A DNA stretch of 64,000 nt, taken from Myxococcales bacterium (GTDB lineage: Bacteria > Myxococcota_A > Polyangia > Haliangiales > Haliangiaceae). Position 1 is the stretch's first letter. Every line of letters begins with the position of its first letter. The position numbers and the translations under genes are program-made. The DNA is taken from positions 62,001 through 126,000 of the forward strand of contig JADJUF010000022.1 of NCBI GenBank assembly GCA_016717005.1. Reading direction: 5' to 3'. The notes under the pieces were generated by a model that was not told the origin of the DNA, ran no database searches, and saw only the letters and a list, made by a program, of their open reading frames with translations. Shown here in pieces: positions 19,573-32,121 of the stretch.

Positions 19573-20331
19573 ATGATGACGTTGAAGATCGCGCGCCCGA
19601 CCGCCGTCCAAGCCGGGCCCATGCCGCGCCTGCTCACCGCCGCCGCCGTCCTCGCCGCCACCGCGACCCTCGCCGCCGCCGGCCCGACCACCGGCTCGAT
19701 CGTCGGCACGGTGGCGTGGAAGGGCGCGCCGCCGCCACCGACGCCGGTCGATCGCTCGAGCGATCCGGTGTGCGCCAAGACCGCGCGCGGCGCCGAGGAC
19801 GTCGTCGTCACCGACGGCAAGCTCAAGGACGTGCTCGTGCGCATCGCGATCGGCGGCGCCGCCGCGGCGCCCGCGCCGACCGCGCCCGCGCTGATCGCCC
19901 AGAGCGAGTGCATGTACGGCCCGCGGGTGGTCGGCGTCGTCGCCGGCCAGACCCTCGAGATCCGCAACCTCGACGCGACGTTCCACAACGTCCGCGGCAA
20001 CCTCGTCAAGAAGGTGCTGTGGAACCTGGCCCAGCCCAAGGGCGCGGCCCCGCTCGTGCGCGACAAGCTCGGCGCGCCCGGCGACGTCGTGTCGCTGCAC
20101 TGCGACGTCCACCCGTGGATGGCCGCGTGGGTCGTCGTCCACGACCACGCGTTCTTCACCGTCACCGGCGCCGACGGCGCCTTCACCTTGCCCGACGTCC
20201 CGCCCGGCACGTACACCGTCGAGGCCTGGCACCCGACGCTCGGCCTGCGGTCCGCCAAGGTGAAGGTCAAGAAGGGCAAGGCCGCGCGGGCGACCTTCAC
20301 GTTCGCCGCGCCGCCCGCGGCCAGGCCGTAG
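19573..20331 (+). CDS. secreted cupredoxin-like protein with carboxypeptidase-regulatory-like repeat
   Basis: A 252-residue exported protein. A signal sequence (PRLLTAAAVLAATATLAAA) follows a basic n-region; an alternative start at ATG 19621 would give a more usual signal. The mature part looks like a blue-copper fold: His138 in ATFHNV and Cys177-x2-His180-x2-Met183 in SLHCDVHPWM make a type I copper site. After residue 190 a short beta-sandwich (FTLPDVPPGTYTVEAWHP) matches carboxypeptidase-regulatory-like domains. Electron transfer or copper binding in the periplasm is likely. A GAGGG site lies just before ATG 19573, and the gene follows the SDR by 7 bp. Confidence 0.85.
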   Translation: MMTLKIARPTAVQAGPMPRLLTAAAVLAATATLAAAGPTTGSIVGTVAWKGAPPPPTPVDRSSDPVCAKTARGAEDVVVTDGKLKDVLVRIAIGGAAAAPAPTAPALIAQSECMYGPRVVGVVAGQTLEIRNLDATFHNVRGNLVKKVLWNLAQPKGAAPLVRDKLGAPGDVVSLHCDVHPWMAAWVVVHDHAFFTVTGADGAFTLPDVPPGTYTVEAWHPTLGLRSAKVKVKKGKAARATFTFAAPPAARP

Positions 20332-20388
20332 CGCGGGCCGCGGCCGCGACCCAGCTCGGGGCGGCGAAGCAGGGTTACACTCGCGCCG

Positions 20389-22647
<2,259 letters not shown>

Positions 22648-22765
22648 CCCGGGCGCGCGCCGGACCGGTCGGCCGGCCGGCGAGGTGACCTGGCGCACCC
22701 CAGCCGCCCGCGGCGCCGCCGGCGTCCGCGCGCGCTGGTAGCATGCGCGCTCCTCGGAGGTCCGC

Positions 22766-25700
22766 ATGCGCCGTCGCGTCGTCCTGCTCTCGCTCGTCAC
22801 CCTCGCCGCGCTGGTCGCGACCGCCGCGGCGGACACGATCATCGCCGGCGGCAACGTCATCAACCAGACCTGGACGCCGGCCGGCAGCCCGTACGTCATC
22901 CAGGGCGACGTCACCGTGCCGACCGGCGCGTTCCTGACGATCGACGCCGGCACGACCGTGCAGTTCGCGTCGACCGACAGCCAGGCGTCGGGCCTCAGCA
23001 CGACGCGGGTCGAGCTGACCATCAAGGGCACGCTTTCGGTCAACGGCACGACCCTGCAGCCGGTGACGATGTCGGGCACCGCAGCTGGATCCTGGTACGG
23101 CCTGGTGATCGACACGCAGGCGGTCAGCGTCACGGTGGCGGGCCTCGCGATCACCAATCCGATCCGCGGCATCAGCTACGCGGCCACCGGCGCGTCGTTC
23201 GCGTCGGACAACGTCACGGTCCAGGGCGCGTCGCAGTACGGCCTCTACGTGTCGGCAGGTGCCCCGACCGTCTCGGGGTTCTCGTCGATCAGCGCCAACA
23301 ACGCCGGCGCCTACGTCGACGCCGCCGGCTCGCTCACGCTCACCAACTGCGTCCTGCGCAACAACCTCTCGGCCGGCATCTACTTCGCCCCGACCTCGGC
23401 CGCCCGCGCCCTGACCGTCACCAACTGCTCGATCAACAACAACGGCTCGTACGGCATCCGCACGCTCGCCTCGAACCCCGGCACCGTCGCCGTCACCAAC
23501 TCGATCGTCACCAACCACGGCGCCTACGGCGTCGCCCGCAGCGACGCCTCGACCGTCACCACCACCTACTCCGACGTCTGGGGCAACTCCACCAGCAACT
23601 TCCTCGGCGGCAGCCAGAGCAACGTCATCGCCTCCAACCCGTTGTACGTGTCCGCGACCAACCTGCGCCTGACCTCCAACTCACCCGCGCGCTTCGGCGC
23701 GATGGGCGGCGGCGACCAGGGCGCGCTGCCGTACATCGCCGACGCCACCCCGGCCTCCACGGCACGCTCTGGCCCAGCACCGCGCTCACCCTCGCGGGCA
23801 GCCCGTACACCGTCGCCGGTGACCTCACCGTTGGGCCGGGCGTCACCCTCTCGATCCCCGCCGGCGTCACCTTGTCGTTCGCCTCGACCGACCTCATGGC
23901 CGCCGGGCTCAGCACCACCCGCGTCGAGCTCGAGGTCGCCGGCACCCTGCTCGCCGACGGCACGCCCGCCAGTCCGATCAACCTCACCGGCGCCAGCGCC
24001 AGCGCAGGCAGCTGGTACGGCCTCGAGTTCCTCCCGACCGCGACCGGCTCGGCCGTCGACAACCTCGTCATCTCGTACCCGATCCGCGGCCTCAACCTGG
24101 CCGCCGCCGCCGCCAATACGCTCGCCGCGATCACCGTCCAGAACGCCTCCCAGTACGGCCTCTACGCCTCCGCCGGCGCCCCGACCGTCGACGCCTTCAT
24201 CTCGATCAGCGCCAACAACGCCGGCGCCTACGTCGACGCCGCCGGCTCGCTCACGCTCACCAACTGCGTCCTGCGCAACAACCTCTCGGCCGGCATCTAC
24301 TTCGCCCCGACCTCGGCCGCCCGCGCCCTGACCGTCACCAACTGCTCGATCAACAACAACGGCTCGTACGGCATCCGCACGCTCGCCTCGAACCCCGGCA
24401 CCGTCGCCGTCACCAACTCGATCGTCACCAACCACGGCGCCTACGGCGTCGCCCGCAGCGACGCCTCGACCGTCACCACCACCTACTCCGACGTCTGGGG
24501 CAACTCCACCAGCAACTTCCTCGGCGGCAGCCAGAGCAACGTCATCGCCTCCAACCCGTTGTACGTGTCCGCGACCAACCTGCGCCTGACCTCCAACTCA
24601 CCTGCGCGCTTCGGCGCGATGGGCGGCGGCGACCAGGGCGCGCTGCCGTACATCGCCGACGCCACCCCCGGCCTCCACGGCACGCTCTGGACCAGCACCG
24701 CGCTCACCCTCGCGGGCAGCCCGTACACCGTCGCCGGTGACCTCACCGTTGGGCCGGGCGTCACCCTCTCGATCCCCGCCGGCGTCACCTTGTCGTTCGC
24801 CTCGACCGACCTCATGGCCGCCGGGCTCAGCACCACCCGCGTCGAGCTCGAGGTCGCCGGCACCCTGCTCGCCGACGGCACGCCCGCCAGTCCGATCAAC
24901 CTCACCGGCGCCAGCGCCAGCGCAGGCAGCTGGTACGGCCTCGAGTTCCTCCCGACCGCGACCGGCTCGGCCGTCGACAACCTCGTCATCTCGTACCCGA
25001 TCCGCGGCCTCAACCTGGCCGCCGCCGCCGCCAATACGCTCGCCGCGATCACCGTCCAGAACGCCTCCCAGTACGGCCTCTACGCCTCCGCCGGCGCCCC
25101 GACCGTCGACGCCTTCATCTCGATCAGCGCCAACAACGCCGGCGCCTACGTCGACGCCGCCGGCTCGCTCACGCTCACCAACTGCGTCCTGCGCAACAAC
25201 CTCTCGGCCGGCATCTACTTCGCCCCGACCTCGGCCGCCCGCGCCCTGACCGTCACCAACTGCTCGATCAACAACAACGGCTCGTACGGCATCCGCACGC
25301 TCGCCTCGAACCCCGGCACCGTCGCCGTCACCAACTCGATCGTCACCAACCACGGCGCCTACGGCGTCGCCCGCAGCGACGCCTCGACCGTCACCACCAC
25401 CTACTCCGACGTCTGGGGCAACTCCACCAGCAACTTCCTCGGCGGCAGCCAGAGCAACGTCATCGCCCAGAATCCCCAGTTCGTCTCCCCCACCGATCTG
25501 CGGCTGCAGTCGTCGAGCGTGTGCATCGACGCCGGCACCGCGGCCGGCGCGCCGGCGGCCGACATCCGCGGCACCAGCCGGCCGCTCAACGGCGACGGGC
25601 TGGGCGGCGCCGAGTTCGACCTGGGCGCGTACGAGTTCGTGCTGACGGTGGTGTGCGGCAACGGCGCCGTCGAGCCCGGCGAGACCTGCGACAGCGGCGC

Positions 25701-27066
25701 CGCCAACGGCACCTACGGCAACTGCAACAGCACCTGCACCGGCCTGGGCCCGCGCTGCGGCGACGCCGTGACCAACGGCCCCGAGACCTGCGATGACGCC
25801 AACACCATCGACACCGACGCGTGTCGCAACACCTGCGTCGTCGCGACCTGCGGGGACGGCGTGGTCCGCACCGGCGTCGAGACTTGCGACGACGGCAACC
25901 TGCTCAACACCGACGCGTGCCTCAACACCTGCGTCCCGGCGACCTGCGGCGACGGCTTCGTCCGCACCGGCGTCGAGACCTGCGACGACGGCAACACGAT
26001 CGACACCGACGCGTGCCGCGCCACGTGCGTCCCCGCTACCTGCGGCGACGGCGTGGTCCGCACCGGCGTCGAGACCTGCGACGACGGCAACGTCAGCAAC
26101 GACGACGCCTGCCTCGCCACCTGCGTGCCCGCCACCTGCGGTGACGGCTTCGTCCGCACCGGCGTCGAGCAGTGCGACGACATGAACTCCGACAACACCG
26201 ACGGCTGCGTCGGCACCTGCGTCAGCGCCCGCTGCGGCGACGGCTTCGTCCACAACGGCGTCGAGGCCTGCGACGACGGCAACACGATCGACACCGACGC
26301 GTGCTCGAACACCTGCGCGTCCCCGACCTGCGGCGACGGCGTGATCCAGGCCGGCGAGGAGTGCGACGACAACAACACGATCGACACCGACGGCTGCCGC
26401 AACACCTGCGCGCTGGCCCGGTGCGGCGACGGCGTCATCCACGTCGGCGTCGAGCAGTGCGACGACGGCAACACGGTCAACACCGACGCGTGCACCGCGA
26501 CCTGCCAGACCGCGACCTGCGGCGACGGCATCCTCCACGTCGGCGTCGAGGAGTGCGACGACGCCAACGGCGACGACACCGACGCCTGCGTCGGCACCTG
26601 CATCGCCGCCCGCTGCGGCGACGGCTTCGTCCGCGCCGGCATCGAGGCCTGCGACGACGGCAACACGATCAACACCGACGGCTGCACCAACGCCTGCGCG
26701 CTGTCGTCGTGCGGCGACGGCGTGGTCCAGGCCGGCGAGGAGTGCGACGACGCCAACCTGGTCGAGACCGACGCCTGCCGCAACACCTGCCTGGCCGCCC
26801 GCTGCGGCGACCTGGTCGTGCAGACCGGCGTCGAGGGCTGCGACGACGGCAACACGATGGCCGGCGACGGCTGCAGCATGACCTGCCAGGTCGAGTCGAC
26901 CGTCGACGCCGGCGTCGACGCGCCGACCGGCCCCGACGCCGGCACGCCTGGCGAGGGCGACGGCGGCGGCTGCTGCTCGACCGGCCGCGGCGGCCGCGAG
27001 ACCGGCGCGCTCGGCGCGCTGATCGTGGCGCTCGCGATCGGCCGGCGTCGGCGGCGCGTCGCCTGA
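22766..27066 (+). CDS. giant surface protein: beta-helix repeats, DUF4215 Cys-rich repeats, MYXO-CTERM anchor (one frameshift)
   Basis: A secreted protein of about 1430 residues. A signal peptide (MRRRVVLLSLVTLAALVATAAA) is followed by right-handed beta-helix modules rich in Asn ladders (TNCSINNNGSYGIRTLA), then about 13 units of 30 residues of the DUF4215 type (CGDGVVRTGVETCDDGN...TC), an Asp-Ala linker, and a MYXO-CTERM anchor: GGGCCSTG, a hydrophobic helix and RRRRR. The frame breaks near 23748, where a C run is one base shorter than in the next repeat copy; restoring it joins both parts. The adjacent 918-bp repeats are almost identical. TAGCAT and GGAGG precede ATG 22766. It is probably displayed on the outer membrane, perhaps for adhesion or polysaccharide binding. 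Confidence 0.88.
23281..25465 (+). repeat. 918-bp near-perfect tandem repeat inside the beta-helix gene
   Basis: The same segment starts near 23291, 24208 and 25126 (spacings 917 and 918). 918 bp equals 306 codons; the 917 spacing reflects one missing C in the first copy. The copies differ by only a few bases (for example CCCGCG against CCTGCG near 24601). This points to very recent duplication or gene conversion, and the copy number may be collapsed or variable. Confidence 0.9.
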
Positions 27067-27190
27067 GCCGCAGGTCATCACGCCGGTCGCCCGAGCCGCA
27101 GGTCGCCGCGCGCAGGTCGCCCGAGCCGCAGGTCGCCGCGCGCAGGTCGCCTGAGCCGCAGGTCGCCGCGCCTGAGCCTCAGGTCAACGC
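27058..27190 (+). repeat. GCAGGTCGCC-type tandem repeats after the MYXO-CTERM gene
   Basis: GAGCCGCAGGTC occurs four times, starting with the copy that contains the gene's own stop (CGCCTGAGCCGCAGGTC), with units of about 30 bp. It is another 3'-end echo. The rest of the gap up to 27328 holds a TAGGGT hexamer (27253-27258) and a small hairpin GATGGG...CCCATC at 27274-27293, both in the leader of the next gene. Confidence 0.75.
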
Positions 27191-27328
27191 GCCCCATCCT
27201 CAGGAATCTGCGGACCCCACCGTGCGATTTCACGGGTCTGGACGCGCCGGCCGTAGGGTCAACTGACCTGAGCGATGGGACAAGTTCCCCATCTTCCAGG
27301 CAGTTACGAACGCGGGCAGACTCCGATC

Positions 27329-29403
27329 ATGAAGCGAGCCCTGGGTACGGCGATCCTCACGGCGGCCCTCGCGACCGCCGCGTGCGGCGGCGATGACGGC
27401 GGCAACGGCGACGGCGACGGCGGCGGGCCGGTCGACGCTGGGGTCGGCGACGGCGATGGCGGCGACGGCGACGGCGGCGTCCCGACCTGCACGTTCACGC
27501 CGACCGGCAACTTCGATCCCCAGGTCGAGTGCCGCTGGGACGCGCCGACGATCGCCGAGGGCTACGCCGCGTTCGACGACGTCACCATGACGCCGACGGT
27601 GATGAACCTGACCGACGACAACGGCGACAACCAGGTCACGCTCGACGACATCCCCGACATCGTCTTCGTGTCGTACCGCGATCAAGAGGACCGGCTCAAC
27701 GTCGGCGGCGTGCTCCGGGTCGTGTCGGGCGCGTGCGGCGCCGACGGCCGCCTGGCCCAGCACTTCGTCGTCGGCCCCACCCAGATCGAGGCCGACACCG
27801 GCCAGGCCGGCATCTACTTCGATCCGTCGGGCGGCGTCGCGCTCGGCGACATCGACGCCGACGGCTCGGCCGACATCGTCGGGTCGCTCAAGGGCGGCGG
27901 CACGATCGCGCTCGGCCGCGACGGCCACGTGCTGTGGATCAACCGCACCGCGCCCAGCGGCGCCGACACCTTCCCGCGTCGCAGCCGGCGCTGGCCGATC
28001 TCGACGGCGACGGCAAGCCCGAGGTGATCCAGGGCCGCGTGATCCTGAACGGCGAGGACGGCACCGTCGCCGGCACCGGCACCGGCGACCTCGGCGTCAA
28101 CGGCTTCCTCGGCCCGGTCGCGGCCACCGGCGACCTCGACCTCGACGGCCTGCCCGAGGTGCTGGCCGGCGGCACCAGCTACGACCCGCTCGGGATGATC
28201 CGGTGGGCGTTCACGTTCCCGGTCGCCGCCACGACCGCGCTGTGCCAGCAGCTCCCGTGCGACGGCTTCACCGCCACGGGCAACTTCGACGCCGACGACG
28301 AGGGCGAGGTCGTGATCGTCCGCGGCGGCACGATCTACATCCTCAACCACGACGGCACCGAGCTGATGCGCGCCGGCGCGCCGGTGCGGATCGCGATCCC
28401 CAAGGACGACTGCACGAAGAACGAGGGCGGGCCGCCGACCGTGGCGGACTTCGACGGCGACGGCCGGGCCGAGATCGGCGTCGCCGGCGCCGACTTCTAC
28501 GTCGTCGCCGACCTCGACTGCCTGGGCGCGCCGACGCCGGCCGGCTGCTCGGACCCCGGCATCCGCTGGAAGGTGGCGAACTTCGACTGCAGCTCCCGCG
28601 TGACCGGCTCGAGCGTGTTCGACTTCGACGGCGACGGCTCGGCCGAGGTGGTCTACGCCGACGAGCAGAACTTCCGCATCCTCGACGGCACCACCGGCGC
28701 GGTCCGCCACTCGATCCCCAACAACTCGCGCACGCGCCTCGAGATGCCGATCGTCGCCGACGTCGACAACGACGGCAACGCCGAGGTGGTGTTCGTCGAG
28801 AACTCGGTCGCGACCGCCGGCGCCAAGCAGGGCCTCCGGGTGATCGGCGACTCGACCGACAGCTGGGCCGCGACCCGGCGGGTCTGGAACCAGCACGCGT
28901 ACCACGTCAGCAACATCAGCGAGCTCGGCGTGATCCCGACCCACGAGCTGGCCAACTGGCGGATCGACTCGCCCAACACCGTGTCGGGCAAGATGAACAA
29001 CTTCCGCCAGAACCTGCCCGACTTCGACGCCCTGGCCGCGCCCGACCTGACCGTGGCGCTGGCGCTGATCCCGGTGGGCTGCGAGCTCGAGGCCCACGTC
29101 TGCAACGTCGGTGACGTGGTCGTGGGCATGGGCGTGCCCGTGCACTTCTACGACAACACCTCGATGGCCGAGATCACCTGCGAGGGCGGCCCGCTCACGA
29201 CCCCTGGCCCGCTGGCGCCGGGCGCGTGCGTCGACGTGAGCTGCGTGTGGCTGGCGGCGCCGGCGACGATCGACGTCCGCGCGTGCGTCGACAACGCCGG
29301 CTACGACTGCGGGTCGGCGGCCGGCAGCCAGAACAACGAGTGCCACGAGGACAACAACCGCGACGACCGCGACGGCCCGTTCGCGTGTACGCCGATCGGG
29401 TGA
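27329..29403 (+). CDS. FG-GAP (VCBS-like) repeat lipoprotein (one frameshift)
   Basis: A lipoprotein of about 690 residues. The signal MKRALGTAILTAALATAAC ends in a lipobox Cys, followed by a Gly/Asp-rich linker (GGDDGGNGDGDGGG). The body holds FG-GAP repeats with calcium-binding loops (ADLDGDGKPEV, ADFDGDGRAEIG, FDFDGDGSAEVV, ADVDNDGNAEVV), expected to form an integrin-alpha-like beta-propeller, and a Cys-rich C-terminal beta domain. Near 27975 the frame shifts: GCGTCGCAGCCGGCG resumes the propeller in the next frame after a CCC run one base short. It is probably a surface adhesin or binding protein. ATG 27275 in the same frame is an alternative start. Confidence 0.87.
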
Positions 29404-29550
29404 TCGCCGGTGACCGCGGGTGATCGCGGGTGGCGGCGGGTGCGGCGGGGACCACTTCTCGCGAGCGCGCGTGACCCCGCGTCCGCAGGGAGCGCCGGAC
29501 GCGCGCGTGACCGCGACTGACCGCGCGTGACCGCGCGCGACGCCGGTGAG
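29392..29550 (+). repeat. GTGACCGCG / CGGGTGATCGC short repeats after the FG-GAP gene
   Basis: CGGGTGATCGC, which includes the gene's stop, recurs at once, and GTGACCGCG/TGACCGCG recurs several times up to the convergent gene end. GTGACCGCG is the core also seen after the AAA gene. No gene is visible here. Confidence 0.55.
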
Positions 29551-29561
29551 CGCGACGGCGG

Positions 29562-31052
29562 TCAGGGCGCGGTGAGGTAGACGTCGACGCAGCTCACCGA
29601 CTCGGCCACGAGCGAGCCGGCCAGCGCCACCGCGCACACCTGGTTGCGCCCGCGCCGGAACGCCAGGTCGGTCACGGCCACGGTGCCGTCGAGGCCGGGG
29701 CTCGCGTCGCCGGCGGCGGTGTCGTTGAGCCGGATCGGGAAGGCGCGGCCGGGCTGGCCCGTGAGCGTGAGCGAAGTCAGGCTGGGGGCGATCACCGGCG
29801 TGGTCGTCGCCCAGGCCGGGCCGCGGATCGCGCCGGGGTTGGCCGCCATCGCGCCGACGTCACCGCTGCCGACGTCGATCCGGATCCGCCCGACGCCGCC
29901 GCGGCCTCCAGCGTTGGTCGCGCCGGTCGAGGCGCCGCCGCCGGGCGCCGACAGCCACGCGCCGGCCGCGGTGATCACGCCGCCGGCGCGGACCAGGATC
30001 GCGCCGCCCGAGCCGCCGCCGCCGCCGCCCGAGCCGCCGTTCGACGTGCCGCCCGCGGCCGCGATCGCGCCGGCGCCCTCGACGACGATGTCGCCGCCGG
30101 CCGACAGCGCCACCACGCCGCCGCCGCCACCACCCACGCCGCCCATGCTGGTCAGGGCCGCGCCGCCGCCGCCGCCGCCGTTGCCGCGGTTGCCGGCGGC
30201 CCCGGTGACGCTGACCAGCGGCACCAGCATGTCGTTGCCGGTCACGCCGCCGGGCCCGCCGGCGCTGTCGCCGCTGCCGCCGGTGCCGGCCGCGCCGAAG
30301 CCACCGCCGCCGCCGCCGCTGCCCGACAGGCCGAGCCCGTTGTTGGTGGTGCCGCGGCTGCCGCCGCCGGGCGTGTAGTCGCCGTCGGTGGCCGCGGCGC
30401 CGCCCGCGTTGCCGTGCGGACCCGGCGTCGTGCCCTGGGCGCCGCCGTCGAGGCGCGCCGCGACCCGCACGTCCGCGGTGGCGACCAGGCGCACCGGATC
30501 GGCGCCGGTCCAGCGCACGTCGCCGGTGATCTCGATGCGCGAGTACACCTGGGGCATCGCGCTCGCGGTCGCGGTCGGTCCGGTGAGGGTCAGCTCGGCC
30601 AGGCCCAGCACCGTGACGTCGATCGTCGCGGCGACCGCGCCCTGGGTCACGGTCAGGCGCAGCGTCCGCATCGCGCCGGCGCCGAGATCGGTGAGGACCG
30701 GCACCCGCAGCTCGAGCGCGGCCTCGGTCCCGTCGGCGCTCGCGACGAAGCCGGTCACCGTCGGCGTGTCCCCGCCGCCGATCAGCTCGGCGGTCACGAC
30801 CGCGTCGCCGACCAGGCTCTGACCGTGGAGGACCACCAGCACCGGCCGACCGCCGCCGGCGCCGACGCCCTCGGCCACCGACGCCGGCTCGACCGAGGCG
30901 AGCGTCAGCAGCGTCGGATCGGCGTCGATCGGCACCGCGTCCACGACCGGCGCGTCGGTCGCGTCGGTCGGCGGCGGCAGGTTGTCGGCGTCGTAGACGA
31001 TGGTGCAGGCGCCGCACAGCGCGGCCAAGCCGAGGATCAGGGGACGGGGCAC
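29562..31052 (-). CDS. glycine-rich surface lipoprotein
   Basis: A 496-residue lipoprotein. Signal MPRPLILGLAALCGAC ends in a lipobox Cys, followed by a VDA linker, two beta-sandwich-like parts (about 50-165 and 165-210), and a long glycine-rich stretch (about 205-400) with repeats such as GSGGGGGGFGAAG and GGGGGGSGGAILVRAGG. The Gly-rich part alternates with short strands (GDIVVEGAGAIAAAGG), like a beta-helix with large loops. Its function is unknown; it is probably a surface structural or adhesive protein. GTG 31052 lies 6 nt after TACCGT (31064-31059), a leaderless promoter divergent from the FHA regulator. Confidence 0.8.
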   Translation of the reverse strand: MPRPLILGLAALCGACTIVYDADNLPPPTDATDAPVVDAVPIDADPTLLTLASVEPASVAEGVGAGGGRPVLVVLHGQSLVGDAVVTAELIGGGDTPTVTGFVASADGTEAALELRVPVLTDLGAGAMRTLRLTVTQGAVAATIDVTVLGLAELTLTGPTATASAMPQVYSRIEITGDVRWTGADPVRLVATADVRVAARLDGGAQGTTPGPHGNAGGAAATDGDYTPGGGSRGTTNNGLGLSGSGGGGGGFGAAGTGGSGDSAGGPGGVTGNDMLVPLVSVTGAAGNRGNGGGGGGAALTSMGGVGGGGGGVVALSAGGDIVVEGAGAIAAAGGTSNGGSGGGGGGSGGAILVRAGGVITAAGAWLSAPGGGASTGATNAGGRGGVGRIRIDVGSGDVGAMAANPGAIRGPAWATTTPVIAPSLTSLTLTGQPGRAFPIRLNDTAAGDASPGLDGTVAVTDLAFRRGRNQVCAVALAGSLVAESVSCVDVYLTAP

Positions 31053-31055
31053 GAG

Positions 31056-31146
31056 CTCACGGTAGCGCGGTTGGCGGGATGCGGGATGGGCCTCACGGTC
31101 AGCTCACGGTCGCGATGTGGGAGGTGCGTCTCCCGCATCTCACGGA
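31056..31146. promoter_or_regulatory. direct repeats CTCACGG and hairpin between lipoprotein and FHA regulator
   Basis: CTCACGG occurs at 31056, 31092, 31103 and 31139, spaced 36, 11 and 36. The middle pair, CTCACGGTcagCTCACGGT, has the 11-bp period of OmpR/PhoB-type sites. A 10-bp inverted repeat (31114-31123 with 31130-31139, loop 6) sits between. The neighbouring gene encodes a winged-helix regulator of that class. The plus-strand gene may use CACGAT, 7 nt before ATG 31300, as its -10. Confidence 0.5.
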
Positions 31147-31299
31147 CGCCTCTCTGGTCAGGTGGCCTGGGGCACCGCATGGTGGTGGGATGATCACGAC
31201 GAGCTGGACCGAGCCCACGTGACCGATCCTCGCAGCGCCTCGACGCTTCTGGTCCCGTCGCGATGGCATCGCACAGACGGCTTGGGCACGATCACGACC

Positions 31300-32121
31300 A
31301 TGGCTCGGTGTGTGCTGTGTTCGATGCCGTCCGGCCGGGGCCTCCTGTGCGACGGTCACCGCAAGGCCATCGGCAAGAGCGGCCTCACGCCCGAGCAGAT
31401 CGCCGCGCGCCGCGCGACCGGCGCCGCGAGCCTGATCGACGCCTGGGGCGTCGGCTGGGCGGTCGGTGATCCGTGCGTGGTCGGCCGGGTGCTGGCCGAT
31501 TGCGATCTCACGCTGCTGCACGCGTCGGTGTCGTCGCAGCACGCCCGGCTCGAGCGCCTCGACGGCGTCTGGCGCCTGGTCGACCTGGGGAGCCGCAACG
31601 GCACCTACGTCGACGGCGTCCAGATCGAGGTCGCGCCGCTCGCCGACGGCGCGCGGCTCCGGTTCGGCGAGGTCGACCTGTACTTCGTCGAGCGCGCCGT
31701 CGCGAGCGCCGCGTCGCCGGCGGGGCCCGGCCGGACCGCCCCGAGCCGCCGCGATCAGCTGGTCTTCACCGCCGCGGTCACGACGCCGACCGGCGCCCGG
31801 GTCGAGCTGGCGCAGCGGATCGAGGGCGGCGTGGTGCGCGTCGCGGGCACGCGGCTCGAGCTGGCGCGGCTCGAGTTCCACCTGCTGCAGCTCCTGACCG
31901 AGGCCCGCCGCGACGCCGTCACCCCCGAGCTCGCGTACGTGCCCTGGACCGCGATGGCCGAGCGCCTCGAGTTCCGCTCGCGCGACGCCGACAGCGAGAA
32001 CGTCCGCGAGCTGGTGCGCCGGGTCCGCCGCAAGCTCGAGCAGGCCGGCCTGCCGGAGCTGATCGAGTCCCGCCACGGCGTCGGCTACCGCCTGGCCGCC
32101 GCGCCGGAGGTCACGCGATGA
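31300..32121 (+). CDS. FHA-domain / OmpR-type winged-helix regulator with N-terminal zinc motif
   Basis: A 273-residue regulator. The N-terminus has a Cys/His motif Cys4-x2-Cys7-x9-Cys17-x2-His20, able to bind zinc. Residues about 58-125 form an FHA domain that recognises phosphothreonine (GR at 62-63, SSQH 78-81, SRNGTYVDG from 98). Residues about 180-270 form an OmpR/PhoB winged helix (ENVRELVRRVRRKLEQ, then RHGVGYRLA). There is no receiver domain, so the input is a phosphorylated protein rather than a histidine kinase. The Ser/Thr kinase two genes downstream in the same operon is the obvious source. The stop overlaps the next start as ATGA. Confidence 0.9.
   Translation: MARCVLCSMPSGRGLLCDGHRKAIGKSGLTPEQIAARRATGAASLIDAWGVGWAVGDPCVVGRVLADCDLTLLHASVSSQHARLERLDGVWRLVDLGSRNGTYVDGVQIEVAPLADGARLRFGEVDLYFVERAVASAASPAGPGRTAPSRRDQLVFTAAVTTPTGARVELAQRIEGGVVRVAGTRLELARLEFHLLQLLTEARRDAVTPELAYVPWTAMAERLEFRSRDADSENVRELVRRVRRKLEQAGLPELIESRHGVGYRLAAAPEVTR

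Noticed and set aside
24598..27081. Long minus-strand frame across the beta-helix/DUF4215 gene
   Set aside because: Its Val/Ala/Gly repeats only mirror the Cys-rich repeats of the real gene on the other strand.
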